Shown here piece after piece: positions 11,153 through 23,792 of a DNA stretch of 64,000 bases (positions within the stretch are counted from its first letter, which is position 1; the number at the start of each line of letters is the position of its first letter). The position numbers and the translations under genes were made by a program. The stretch is from Chiua virens (Eukaryota > Basidiomycota > Agaricomycetes > Boletales > Boletaceae), in contig JAHNUO010000010.1 in the NCBI GenBank assembly GCA_019787685.1, forward strand, positions 1,178,001-1,242,000, in the 5' to 3' direction. A model generated the notes under the pieces. It made no database searches and was not told the DNA's origin. It worked only from the letters and a program-made list of their open reading frames with translations.

Positions 11153-11575
11153 GTGGTGACTGCCGCGGCATACAAGCGAGATGCATTGTAGTGCGGATGA
11201 ACTACTTGGAGTGTTGAGCCCTGGGCAACTGTATATGTGTAGGTTTCAAGTGTATTTCTCTGTTGTCATAAGAGAACCCAATGGACAGTTTCATCGCACG
11301 AATAGTCTAGAGTCGGATTCGGCACTTGGGTTACATGCGGATATAAGGTCCAGCACCCGAACATCCGGGGACAAGGGCCACCAGTTCACCACTGATGTGT
11401 CAATCTGGCGGCGTCTGGCGACGTTTGACTATGTGTATGACAATTTGGGATCACGTCGGTCCTTCGCGGTACGTCGGAGAACGGTTTGGATCGCATCATC
11501 TATCAAATGACACCGCTTCACTATCGGGTGATCGGAGACAGTACCTAGCGCAAAGACACCCATGCAACCGCAACA

Positions 11576-12937
11576 TCACTCGTCATCATGATCGGGTGGT
11601 GCTGGTCGTGATGTTGTCAGGCTCCATTGTCCCCAACCAGACTCCTCCGCAAGTGCAAATGTCTTGACACTCCAAGTGATGGCATAATGTTGGAGCACGA
11701 GATTCAATTCCTCGATCTCGTCCAGTAACTCGAGGTGAGATATCCTGTGTGGAGGGTGTCAGAGGAAAGATCAGGAAACGGACCTGCGCAGAGGTGGGCA
11801 ACACAAGGGCATCTCACCGCTGGAGCTCTGATTGACTCATGTATTTCGCCCGCATCTCGCTCAGCGTTAGCGCTTGTGCAAACGTGAACCCGTGTCGCGT
11901 GAATCGTTCCGGGAGTGATTCAACTGTCGGGTACGGCGCCGCGCCCGGCAAGGTCACATTCCTCGACTTGAAGCCCGCAATTGAGGGCAAGGGACGAACG
12001 AAAAAGAGAGAAGTGCATACCTGCAGATTGTTCACCATGACTCGACCAAACGCGTCTTGCAGACCAAACATCTCATACACGACCGCTCCCAGAACGCGAC
12101 CGCTTTCTGGCGGGGCAGCGGCAAAGTAGTTCACGAACCAGTCAATGAGGGCAGAGGACGACTCGGGCGACATGTATACCAACACGCACTCGAACAACAA
12201 CAGGGTTGGGTGGGATGGCGAAAGGAGACCCTCGAGTAGTGGCGCAATGGAAGCGGGCGGGGGATGACGCAGATCGCATGGGAGCAGATGATACTTGTTC
12301 GAATGAAGTGCTGTGCCTCCCGATGCTTCGAGTTGAACACGTCAATGAGATCCTGGCTTCGTTAAGGTGTATCACGACCCAAAAGACTCACCGATGGTGA
12401 TATCCTCCGGTGAACCCAACACGGTGCTGAGTACCTTGCTTTTGCGGATTGCCATCGCCTTCTTGGTCGTGACATCTGAAAAGTCGAGTTCAAAATATGA
12501 TTTCAAGACATGCGCGCGAGGCCCGGTCTAGTATATGGACATCACCCAACATGCGACATCAAGTGGGAACGAAGCACACGCACGCTGATACGCCAAAACC
12601 TCGTATCGCTCCCAGCACCGAGGCTCACGATCTGACAGATCGCGTTCTGTTGCTCGCACAACGCCAACCATTGGTCGACGAGCGTGTCGATGGACGTCGA
12701 GCGTACGTACGTGCCGATGTTGATCAAGGGCGGTCGAGTGGGTTGGAACTGGGAACGAGGCACGAGATGCGTTATGAATGGATCTTGGATGTAGCCCTTC
12801 TTCACTGCAGAGAGTCTTGCGAGTGCCGCATCCGTGTCCGTTTGGCGAATGGAAGCGTCGGCATCTACGCCACCCGCATGTTCGCGATTGAGGGGTCGAG
12901 GCGGGGGGAATATGCCTGGTTTCAAGGTTGGCAACAT
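11576..12937 (-). CDS. PPM1: Leucine carboxyl methyltransferase 1 (PP2A methyltransferase)
   Basis: It transfers a methyl group from S-adenosylmethionine to the C-terminal leucine of the PP2A catalytic subunit, controlling which regulatory subunits bind. Seen: N-terminal DADASIRQTDTDAALARLS and GYIQDPF, the SAM-binding LGAGSDTRFWR, the substrate-side FELDFSDVTTKKAMAIRKSK, then FECVLVYMSP, VVYEMFGLQDAFGRVM, and the C-terminal RHGFTFAQALTLSEMR and LQHYAITWS. Five exons join in frame when the first donor is taken as GTGCGT right after FWRIS. It ends at 11576. Length and order match the fungal Ppm1/LCMT1 family. The start at 12937 is the first ATG in frame; a donor-like gtaagt just before it leaves a small chance of another 5' exon. 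Confidence 0.92.
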
Positions 12938-13193
12938 GTACTTACAGTAACAACTTGAAGTGTTGATGACAGCCCTTGCAGAGTGAAGTATATGAAAGTC
13001 GGCGAGACATCAAAAGACGATACACAGGTACTAGCGATGAGTCAGCGTTTCAGCAACCACAAAAATTAGTTTCAACTGGATAAGCTAGGGCCGTGGTACA
13101 AGGTAATGTCACTGTCCTTTGCAAGAACATGCCTGCTCGTCGATTCAAACGACCAGCCATCGATACACTTTCTGCAAGCTAGCCGTCCTTCGC
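12938..13193. other. Short intergenic region
   Basis: About 260 bp between the methyltransferase start and the potassium transporter stop. Nothing recognisable. Confidence 0.4.
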
Positions 13194-16100
13194 CTAACTT
13201 TCACGTTCCTCACTAGCCTTCTCTGTACCTACCCGTTCCCTCCCCGCTGTCGTAGGTTCATTCTTTATAGACTCCCCGACAGGACGAGAGAAAGCGCCGA
13301 AACTATATTGCTTGTCGTCTACCCCTGATGGCGAGTCTGGACTGTCTTGCATTCTTTCGAATTCATACGGGAGAACAACGGCTCTGTCTATGGCCACAGG
13401 CAGACCGCGATGACGACCGCGCAACATGACTAGACAAAGGACTAGCTTCGATAGTGGTCGGAACGCCCCTGAGAGAGAATAGTTTTGCTATACCCGTGGA
13501 TGAGATGACAGAGTCAACAGAACTCCGGAAGTATACGTACAGTTGGAATGCCGAGACTAAGCCCAACGGAACCGTATGCTGAAACTATCTCAAAGACTGG
13601 CAAGGGATCTCTTTGGTCAACAGTGTTTAACGAATGACTGTTCACGTACGAATCGTGAATATATTGAACCAACTTTGAATTTCTGGATTGATCAAGTTAT
13701 CCCTCTAAGGTAAATTGATCAGACCCAAAGACTCGGTGACCATATGTTACAAACCTCTATTATGCAGACAAGGAACAAAGCCAGCGCCAGCCACCACATG
13801 TCTGTAAGACGCATTACAGTGAACACAGGGCCGAAGAAAAACAGCGACGCACCGAAAGAAAGCTGGTAGCGCGCATGCATCGCTAGATAATGACCCCACA
13901 TCGACATTCGTGACCCTTCTGTTTTGAATGCCTGTTCCGCTGCAGGAAATTGGTCCTCGTGGTAATATATCCCAAGTGACTTTTCTTCGTATACGTTCGT
14001 AGCACGGACACTGAGTGCAGCTCAGCAAGTCCCTCTACCAAGGGTGTGGCGACTTACCTCATCGCTATTGGGTCTTCACAGGCAGGTCAGCGTCAGAAAT
14101 ACACGGAGGCTAAATGAGCGAAGATGTACGCACATACGCTAATGTACATCGTGATCACATATAAGACCCTGGGAAAGCAATGAATTCATGGAACTATTGC
14201 ACGTACAGGATACGTACTTGACGGCTGGAGCCAGTGCAGAGAGCGGGACGACGCTGAATCCTGACGCACGAACATTAGCTGCTTGTAGCAATCCTGCTGC
14301 AAACCGAGTCCCTAGTGGAATTGACGCGATTTCTGGGTTCCCGATGTCAAGGACCATGAAACAGAAGAAGTCAACGAAGCTGCGTGATACTAGGTTAGTC
14401 AAGCTTTTGACATGGATAATCAAAAAATCACTTCAGCAGTGACACGATAAGGAAGAGAAACCAAGTTTGATGGGACGGGAACAGATACACAAAGCAACGT
14501 CGTGGATGATCGAGGAGAAAGCGTAAGGTCTCGTAGAGGCGAGAGTTGGTGGGTATCGATTTTGAAATAATCCAGCTACGCCGAGCCTCTGAATGTGCGA
14601 CAACGACAGGAAAGAGTATGCTCACATCATAAACCGCAAGCTGCGTACGAACGGTTAATCCAGATGTCCATGGAAAAGAACCATTACGTACAAGATAGGC
14701 TTCGCAAAAATAAGAACAATGCACGAGGTTACTTCAATCCCTTGTAGAACAAGATCGAGAGGACTCACGAAAGATGTGTTTCCGGCCAAGATCAAAAAGA
14801 TCATAAAGAATATCATCGGATAGGCTGTCTGGAACGGAATCATAGACTGATCCACAAGGGAGAATCCAGTATTGGTGTAAGAGGAAACAACTTGGAAGAG
14901 GGAGAACCTGTGGGACCAAACGCCAGCATACATATAATTACTCTGACACGGGAGCTTCAAACTGAACTCACCACGGGGTCGCCACTGGTCGAATCTGTGC
15001 GGGTGGAACGAAATTACTCGCCCACTTCGGCATTGTCATATAGGGGGCAATAACAACGAACGCGACCAACTGGCTCCCAATGTGGTACTATCGTGGCATC
15101 GGGAGTCGTCAGTCGACATGTATTGCGCATCATTGCGATCCTTACCAGTGCAACCAACCATAACAGCGCGTTCAACCCGCGATACTCTACCCCGCCTAGT
15201 TCTTCCAACTGTTCGTTGGTGAGCATCTGGAAGCTAGAGTTGCGCCCCACGGTTGCGTCAAAAGAGATATAGGGAACCGGTTTAGAACCCTCGGGCATGT
15301 TCCCAATAGTTCCCCCGGTCCCTCCAGAGATGGATGCGGTCCTGCCCAGCTCTCCGCCCGAGAGGGCTTGTGTAGTCGGGATCGTGACGGTCCTTCGAAG
15401 GCGTCTCGCTGCCCCAGGAAACCATCGCCGGAAAAGTATACCTAATAATTTATGTGGCATGGGGAATCCCCCAAAGCCAGTCTGACTAGTTTGTTCTGGC
15501 TCGTGGTCCACATGATCAATGATTACGATCGATTGGAACGTGTGCTGAGAAGGGACCCGCGTCAATGAGGTCTGCGAAAGTCCTCCGATGCTGGGGTGTC
15601 TGCGAGAATACGAACTATCACGCGAAATTTGCCTTGCAAGCCGTTCATCGGTGGGGGCATCTCGGCTGACACCACTGCGCCTGTTTGCAACAGTCGCCAG
15701 GGGTACATAATGGCGAGTAACGGTCGGAGCAAATTCTACGGTCGTATTACGAGGCATTCCGGTGGCAGAGGGAGAGATGTGTTGTGGGTTGGTCTGGTCG
15801 AGCGAACTAAATCCGACTAGAAGAAAAAAATCAACTTAATCCAAAACATCAATGAGCTGACTGACTAGAGGGTGGCTGATTGCCTCCCGGACTGTGAGAT
15901 GTTAGCCTAGAACAGGTCGACCCTTGGAATGACGTACGCATGTGATTGTACCTGAGTGTCCTCTCCCTGTACAAAAGTGTCTTTTGCGAGCGGTCCAGGA
16001 CTGCGCGGCGATTCCATCGAATGCTCAATCCGATTGGGGGACGACGGCTGTTGTTTTCCCTTCTCCTGCCCTCCATCACTTCCGATCTTGAGCGATAACC

Positions 16101-17054
16101 GTTTCAGCGGGACTGTCAGCCCTTCAGTGATCCATCCATTCGGGTCGACCCTCTTCGGCGGCGCATCCATCCTCCGGATCATATCCGTCCTCACTTTCTT
16201 GGGCATTTCCTTCGCCTTTGGTGTCGACGACCCCTCCTCAAATTCCGGAATAGGGCTCAATCTGGTTCGACGACGAAGAAGTGACGTCACAGGCCATCCA
16301 AATCTGGGCCTCCCGCTCGCGGTAGCCAATTCGGAAGAGGACGGCTGCGGTTGCGTCTTGGACGACCTCGCGCGGCGCGCCGCTTCAGCCTGCACGATGT
16401 ACTCAAACTTTTTTGCAAAGAAATTCCTATAGAAAGAAACTCAGTATGATGGCACGGGTGAGCCAGCAAGTTCGAACCGACCTCCGGATGTAGACCATGA
16501 ACCATGACACGACAACCTTTGAAGGTCCTTTTTATTCCCGTTTTCGCTTTGTATCACGATGAATGTCACTCACTGGGCTTCCTACGCACATCTGGATGAA
16601 CAAGAGGACTTGCTGCCAGGGTGTCAACTGGCTCATGTTGACCGTCGCAAGACCACAGACGGTTATGGCGCTGACCGAGTTGAATAACGCATCGATGTAA
16701 GAAATAGGGTATCTTCCGTTGGACGCGTATAGGATGGCGGAGAAGATCAAGGGGGCGAATGTACTGGAAGAGCCGCAGGTCAGACAGGGATCGTTAGATT
16801 CAGTTGGAATGTGCGCACAAGAAGAGGAGATGTATGCGAAAGAAATTGAGGTTCCTCCGGAGTGTGGTCCAGAGGCCAGGGCTCGCGCTCGGATCAGACA
16901 TGGGTGTGAGTCACCCAATGTAGGGGTACGTACATACTTGCACTGCAACTCACGTGCTAGTCTCAACTCGTGCACTCATTCGATCCGTCTTGAGCATGCT
17001 CGTCATCTGAGTGTATTGCTCGCGAAGTACCTGGTGTACCGTCGGCTGTAGCAT
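13194..17054 (-). CDS. Trk-family high-affinity potassium transporter
   Basis: A plasma-membrane K+ uptake protein with four MPM (membrane-pore-membrane) units. Start MLQPTVHQVLREQ; exon 2 gives NLNFFRIHLLFF and then TFAPLIFSAILYASNG. The pore-loop glycines are all visible: ITVCGLATVN, SYTNTGFSLV, NVRASGFSVV and SAYGSVGLSLGIPT. Between the first two units lies the large hydrophilic loop typical of fungal Trk1/Trk2, here rich in Ser, Pro, Arg and Lys (about 14.9-16.4 kb). The C-terminal exon includes LVMLRGRHRGLPVAIDRAV, a family hallmark, and ends in a charged tail. More than ten introns, all GT-AG where checked, including the last before QNYSLSGAF. Whether it is the Trk1 or Trk2 paralog cannot be said. 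It looks intact. Confidence 0.93.
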
Positions 17055-17300
17055 ATGCTGTAGATGTAGGGAAACACAAAAATAGTACTAGTAGAAAGGG
17101 AACCGTGCGATGTACAGATATTAGTGCAGAACATCCAGAACACGCGAACAGCGTCAGAGAACGAATCATGCGTCACGCGTCACCTGCAAATGACGATAAT
17201 GAGGAAGCGAAGAAGAAAATAGACCCCAACCAGGTGGGCCCCAGAATAAAAAAAAGATGCGAATATGAGAGTGCAAAATGCATGGTAAGAACCGTGTTCG

Positions 17301-20300
17301 TCATGATGTCACTAGCTGGAGTAATTTGTCGCTGTCCATGGATTTACTGGCAATCCGGCCAAGACTGTCCTCGTCCTTGTCGAATCCCGCACCCTTGAGC
17401 ATGATCGCCATAAACTTGAATGCATTCGGCGCGTCGATAGCAATATCGTCCAACAATTCCGCCATAGGCATGAACCCAGCCTCAAATATCTCGGGGGAAC
17501 TCTGGCTCTTCGATGCCGCTTGGGTAAAGAATTCCGAGACGAGAGTGGCGTCGGCCTCCTTGCCCTCCAGAGCGGTGGACACCAACTTGTCGACAAGGTG
17601 GAAGCGGTGCTCGTCGGGAAGGGCCGTAAAGTAAACATCTGCTTCGACCAGACTCCGAACAGCGAAGAATTCCTTCACGTCCTCATCAACCTTCTTCTTC
17701 GCGTCAGCTTCTGACATCTGAACAGGTGTCTCGGGCTCATCTTCAGAAGGAAGAGGGGGAGTTTCCTCGGCGGGAGTTGAAATTGTGCGAGGTAGAAGTT
17801 GCAGCTTCTTCCGTTGCTGAGGTTCTGGCGCCCCACCCTGACCCAAGTCCACCGAAGGCTTCCGACTGGGAGGTCGACTGGATTTAACAGTAGTATCGAC
17901 CACTGGCTCAGGGTTTTGGAGAAGCATGGAGAACATGTTGGAACTCGAGTTCACCCGAACTAACGATTCACGTTTGGTCTCCTTCTTGTTAGTGAAGACA
18001 CTACTGGGACCCATAACCATCGGTGCAGCCTTGCTGATCTTGCCGAATTGTGATAGATCGCCCACCTTTGGTTGCGGTCGAGCGACAGAACCTCCAGCCG
18101 TAGTCCAACCATCAGGGCCAGATTCCATATTTCGCTCGCCACCGCGTCTTGATCCACCCCTAGACATGCTGATCTGACGTTGGTAACTCTGGGCCTCAGC
18201 GGCTGCTTTCTCCTTCGCAGCCTAAACCCAGTTTAATCATTCGCCACAGGAAAAAAAAAACGCGAATCATGACACGTACAGCTTCATGAACAGCAGATAT
18301 AGTGGTGGGTGCAATAACAGCACCGCGTGCGACCCATTTCCGATCGCGAAGTTCAATCACATCCTACACAGAAACTAAGTCAGGAACTGCACATGCAACA
18401 GACGAAATTCAGTTGGTACCTGAAGCATGAACTGCATGCGTGGGCTGACGTTCAGGCTCTTGCAAAGTTCCTTCATCCGCGTAAAGTACACGTCCATATG
18501 CGCTCTCGCCTTGGGAACGTCAAGAAGTTGACCAACTGTTTTCAACAATTGGCATAAACTCTCAATCTCTTCCTCTTCGGGATTCTCGACGTTGCCCAGG
18601 AGTTTCTTGACACACTCGTGCATGATACGTTCCGTGAGCATCTGGAGCTTGAAAAGTTCACCGATGAACTTGATGAGACCAAGACCCTGACGTTTTGCCT
18701 TTTGAGCGGCGTAATACTCGTCCGAATAGAGCTCGCTCTCCTCGCCCTTTTTCTCGTTGGCAGCCTTTATAGCTTGATCATCAGAGGCTTTGGCTGCAGC
18801 GGCCGCAGCCGTCGTCTCTTTAGCAACCCAACCACGCTCAAAGTCTTCTTGACAGCGATTGAGAAGATACTTTCTGAACAGCTGACCACCAGCGATAGGC
18901 TTGCCCTCTGTGTTCCTGATACCATCGTCCTGGACTTCGGGGCTGATCGTCTCCATCATTTTGCGACAGAGGCGCGCATACATCTCGCTCCACGCGGCTT
19001 CGTCGGTCGCCTTCTCGAAGACAAGCCTGATGACCTGAATGAGCGTCCGTCCGTCCTTTTCGTTCTCGCTCTTATTCGCCCATGCAATGATTTGGTCGGA
19101 GATGGAATCGAACTTCTCCATGGTGAGTTTGTTGAGGAGAGACCTGACTCTACGATCAACGAGCTCTGGAGATTCGGTATCGGTGACGCCTGGTTTGCGA
19201 ACGGTACTCGAGGCGACCCAGCGGTTGGCAGACATTTCGAGGGGGGCAACAGGCTCGAAGGCAGCGCCAAGAATGGGAACAGCACCTGGAGCACCAAAGC
19301 CAGCTACATCCCCATGGTGGACCTTGTTCGAGTCTGGTCGCTTCTCGCCACGTTTGCTGCGAACACGGTTGTTACCCATAGGGTATCCCGGACCACCTTG
19401 AGAAGCTGTCCGCGTCATAGCCGGTCGACCGAATTGTAAAGCGGCAGGTCCACCGCTGGCGGAAGCAGAACGCGTGTTAGCCGAGATCATGAATCGTTCC
19501 TCGCTTGTAAGCTTGTTCGTTGGGGGTTGGAACTGACCCATGGCGAAAGGACTAGGGGCAGCACCTGATTTGGTGCCGAAGCCAGTGGTGATCCCGAGCC
19601 CGACTGAACTTTGCCGGACAGTCGGCGTAATCGTATTTGATACTTGGCGATGGCGACCAGAGCCACCACGAGCCATGCTAAAGGCTGCTTGATCCACAGG
19701 TTCAATCCCCAGAATGTCCAGTGGTGGAAGATTCGGTGGCTTCTCCTTGCAGAGTTGCATAAATTGCATGAGGAAATCGCGGTCATACCTATGGAAAGGT
19801 GAACAACTGGACCAACGACACAAAAAAAAATTGAATACCTGAACTTGCCGTCCTTCGCGTCCTTGTTGAGGTCCTCCCTAGGACTCTTAACGCCTTCGGG
19901 ATACTCAATGTCCTGCAGTCTCTCGATGTTTTTTGCCGTTACCAAAGCCGAGAGAGGAGGAGCGGACATGTCCCTCTTTGCCGCATTAATATCAAGAGGA
20001 CCGGGGCGCCGTCTTGGGATCTCTAAGGGCGGTGGCATGGAAGATGTATCTATCCGCAGACCCTCCTTTGGAGCCTTTGAAGGCTTGCTGGTAGAATCGC
20101 CATTAACGTGGGTCTCCACGATCTCGCCGTTTTCGACAACTTCGCCCTCCTCAGGTTCCTTGGACTCTTGGATGGGTGACTCGACAACGTCCTGAGATTC
20201 CTCGGCTTCCAACTGAGCCTCCTCACGCCGTATCTCTTCTTGCTGCCGCCGTTCCTCAGCTTCCCGATCGGCGCGCTCTTGCTCCTCCTTCTCAGCCTTC

Positions 20301-22157
20301 TTCCGTTCCTCCTCAAGCCTGGCCACCTCCTTGCGTCTTCGTTCCTCTTCCTCAAGTCGTAACCGTTCTTGCTCCTCTTCCTTTCGTAGCCGTTCTATTT
20401 CTTGTTCCCTTTCCTCTTCCTCTTTTCTCTTAACCTCCTCCTCCACCCGCCGCCTTGCTTCTTCCTCTTCCCTTCGCTTTTGCTCCTCCTCATCTCTTTT
20501 TGCCTGTTCCTCAGCCTCCTTCTTCTCCTGCTCTAATCGCGCCTGCTCCTCTCGTTTCCGTTTTGACTCCTCACTCTCGATTCTAACTGATGCAGTGCGG
20601 CGACTACTAGTCACCGGCGAAGGTGGTGGAATCGGCACGGTTGGGGGTTGAGGACTGTGTTTCTTCAACGCTTCTATATTTACCTCCGTGCCATCTTCAT
20701 TCTTAATCGTGATCGCCTTGGGTGGGCGCGAAGTAGGGACAAAAGCGGAGGCACTGGTGTTGAGGGAACGAGCAGAGGGGCCGGTAGTCGTCGATGGTGT
20801 GGGAGGAGGCGATGATATGTTGATACTACTTGAAGGCTGGTGTGTGTGTGAGGGCGGCGGCTGGGGGGTATGTGGTGGGTGCGGAACGGCGTGAGTCATG
20901 GTAGGAGTACCAGGAGGTAGGTTGGGAGGCGGATTTCGGGGTGATAGAGGCATGGCGGAGTGAGGTGGTCCCTGTGTAGCCGTAACTGGAGGGTGAGGTG
21001 TGTGCGAAGGATGGGCCTTGCATTGGGTGATGATAGAACCAGTGAGGGGAGGATTGCCCATAGGCATCTACAGGGTACTGAAGACATACACACTTAGGAA
21101 AAGGCGAATCACTATAGGGAGATACGTACATAATAAGGACTCCAAGACATCGGTTGCATGGGAACCTGTTGAGTAGGAACCCCCACAGGAGGAGGTTGGT
21201 GTACATGCGGAGGATGAGGAGCAAGTCGCGGACTGGCAGGGATGGGAGGGCCACCGGGTCCACCAGGGCCCCCCATAGGTCTAGGAGGAGCACCAGTGCC
21301 ATTGGGCACAGCACGAGAGAAAGCTGGTGAGCGCGGGCCGCCAGCGCCCTGCTGTGGCCGCATCCCGGGTACGAATGGCGGAAATTGGTGCGCACCTAGT
21401 TGGGAAGGTTGCACAGGAGGTTGTAGAGGATGCTGGCCAGACGAGGAGGGTTGGTGATGCGAGGGCAAATTGGACGTGCGAGTTGAAGGAGAGGACGTGT
21501 CGGATGACGGTTGTGAAGGTGCAGAAGAAGAACCCTGGAATAACTTCGCAATGTCGGCTTTACCAAGTGCGGGTTTCGACGGAGCAAGAGTCGTCGACGA
21601 GGCGGACGTGGTCGGTGACGTCACCCTTGAGGGTGTCGGTGTTGATATTGACGAGGAGATTGGGCGAGCGGAGAGCTTCGAAGAGCCAGCGGCCGAGACC
21701 GAAGCGGGAAGTTTGCCGTTAACATGGGTAGAAGGGGTAGCGGGAACAGATCCGAAGGACTTTACGCTTTCGGTTTTGACCACGGGTGTGGGTGCAGGTG
21801 AAGATGACAAGGGAGGGGAGGCATCGTCTATGGAACCAAAAGTGACTGCGGAACCTTGGGGATAAACAAGTGTCAGAATAAATACAGAGATAGAGAAGAC
21901 GACAGACCTTGTCTGACAGAACCCACGTTACTCCGGGGGATACTGACACCTTCTTTTATAGGCACGCCCTGGCCTAATGCACTTGGACGGCGGGAGTGAG
22001 AAGCAGCTATCGGCGATGGTGCATGGGAAAGAGCCGGAGACTGAGAACGCGGCGAGGGAGTTGCAGAGTTGCTATTCGCCGGAGGACCCTTTGCCCAAGC
22101 TGATTGCGATGGGAGCTGCGTCTGACTCTTTGCTGATGCAGTGGAAACTTTGCTCAT
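17301..22157 (-). CDS. Translation initiation factor eIF4G
   Basis: The scaffold of eIF4F, joining cap-binding eIF4E, helicase eIF4A and eIF3. Start MSKVSTASAKSQTQ. The first 700 or so residues are low-complexity Ser/Pro/Gln. A very charged Lys/Glu/Arg block follows (about 20.1-20.6 kb; repeats such as EEEERRRKEVARLEEERKK), then the eIF4E-binding motif YDRDFLMQF (YxxxxL-phi). The MIF4G HEAT domain (SLLNKLTMEKFDSISDQI, then YARLCRKMM and LLNRCQEDFERGW) binds eIF4A. A C-terminal MA3 domain (DVKEFFAVRSLVEADVYFT, and ELLDDIAIDAPNAFKFM) ends at LLQLVTS. Order and length match basidiomycete eIF4G. One internal exon near 20.95-21.09 kb can be read in two frames, depending on the acceptor used. Confidence 0.93.
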
Positions 22158-23256
22158 TCTTGGAGAGAGAAAAAAGATTGATCGGAGGGCGGATATTAAG
22201 ACCAGAACGTCAAGAAAAATACAGGAGAAAAAGTGGAGAAGACGTACGAATTTCGATGGACAGATATTTAGAAAACTGCAATCGATTTGTCGCGTGTGGT
22301 GGTCGTCAAGCGTGACCTGCCAGCAGGCGAAGAACAAAAGTTGATGTTAGTTTTTTTTCTGTCTATGAGAAGGTGGGCCCGTCGCTGTGAATGGCGAACC
22401 GGGCGAGGGAACGGGGGGAAATGTGTCCTGTAGCCTGAGGCTGTAAGGAAAGGACAGGGTGCAGCTTGCCCGTGCGACTTCGCGCCAAAAAATCAGCCTC
22501 CTGCAGAGACCCCAGGGACCCCTCCCCCAGCGGTACCGCGCCTCAAGTTCCCGGGCTCGATTCGAGTGACTCGTCTGACACCACAGCCATTCGGTCTCAC
22601 CCAGCCGTAGATGTTCTATTACTGATACATCAGCTTTTGGAATATGCTACAGCAGAGCTCCAGCTGGGGAGCTTTCCGATCTGACGTCATCTGCGGCGCC
22701 GGTGCAGCATGTTCGGTTGCGGGATTGGGCGTGTCCTCTAGCGCCGTCTTGATTACTACAACCCTGGAACTTGGGCTTCCACAGCATCCGAATCCGACCT
22801 TGGTTGGACTGGCATCTGACCGGGACAGAAACTGACGTTTGACACACTGCATCCATCTTCCGCTTGACCCTCTGACAGCCACTTCTTCGAGAAACCTCGT
22901 CTGTTGAACCGGCCAAGCAACGGTATAATTACACAAGAGAAACACGCGGTGAGGCGAGTCCAGACTTATTACATGTCAAGAAATTGCCGACCTGATCCCT
23001 CAGGAAGCTGACTCTGCTGCATACGTGCGGCATTCACTTCAGACTCTGATATGACTCGAGCGACTGCATTTAGTCTTCGAAGCGAAAACTTCGGCTGAAC
23101 CAGGTGCGTAGCACTAAGTTGCTATGACCATTTAAACTTGCCTCAAATTGACCCAACCTGACCTATATAGCTAGACCAGACCACACATGTTCTGATCACA
23201 CGAAGTTCCGAGACAGGGATCAAAAGAGAGTAGCCAAGTTTTGGCTTGGATTCAGT
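22158..23256. other. Intergenic region upstream of eIF4G
   Basis: Contains the eIF4G promoter side. ORFs at 22466-22945 on both strands are short and unrecognised. No supported gene. Confidence 0.45.
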
Positions 23257-23314
23257 GTTAGGTTGCTTCGCGTTCCGAATTTGAATTCAAGTTCAGAACT
23301 TGGAACAACCTAAC
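23257..23314. repeat. Small imperfect hairpin sharing a core with the 7.7 kb hairpin
   Basis: Left arm 23257-23276 and right arm 23302-23314 pair over gttaggttgttcc, with a 7-nt bulge (cttcgcg) in the left arm. The gttagg(c/t)tg core also occurs in the hairpin at 7.7 kb. Confidence 0.5.
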
Positions 23315-23315
23315 T

Positions 23316-23792
23316 CTATGTTGCATCATTCGCTGAGATCCAAGTTGGAACTTCACCTGAATGGCATCCTGCAACCTGACGGAACCAGGCAAGCAAGTCA
23401 ACTGTGGTACGTCCTGTGACCTCGACAGTTGTTGGGTTGTTCAGCAAGCTGCGTAGATTGGAAATTCCCTCTGTCCCAGCGTCACACCCGATCTCCACAA
23501 GCGTCCGTACGAACCAATTTCCGGTCCGCGATAGCTTCGAGATCTCCGGGCATTCCATGGAGATAATGTCCCACGTTCGTCCAAGTTCACCACGCCCTAC
23601 TAGAACACGTCTGGTGACATCAAAGCATATCTTTGGGAAAGTATACTTCGACGCAACTGGCACACAGGTTGCAAAGCAGAGCGTAGCCTGGCGTCGATTA
23701 AGAAAAATCCTATCGAGTTGCAGTACGAGTGACTTGGGTGAGAAGAATCGGCTACTTCTGTCATTCATCCCATGGTGACTCAGTGAGTACAC
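23316..23792 (-). CDS. Hypothetical ORF, doubtful
   Basis: A single open frame of 158 codons. Its middle reads like folded protein (CFATCVPVASKYTFPKICFD; GRTWDIISMECPEISKL; NWFVRTLVEIGCDAGTEG). I recognise no family. No introns are needed, which is unusual next to these intron-rich genes, so it may be one surviving exon of a decayed gene or chance. Confidence 0.3.
   Translation of the reverse strand: MYSLSHHGMNDRSSRFFSPKSLVLQLDRIFLNRRQATLCFATCVPVASKYTFPKICFDVTRRVLVGRGELGRTWDIISMECPEISKLSRTGNWFVRTLVEIGCDAGTEGISNLRSLLNNPTTVEVTGRTTVDLLAWFRQVAGCHSGEVPTWISANDAT

Noticed and set aside
11690..11730. tRNA B-box-like gagattcaattcctcg
   Set aside because: It lies in a coding exon of LCMT1 and no A-box or cloverleaf surrounds it.
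11839..12129. Plus-strand ORFs over the methyltransferase gene
   Set aside because: Antisense shadows of the conserved LCMT1 exons.
19845..20651. Long plus-strand ORFs opposite eIF4G, Ser-rich
   Set aside because: They mirror the Lys/Glu-rich coding strand of eIF4G; the eIF4G reading has motifs and they do not.
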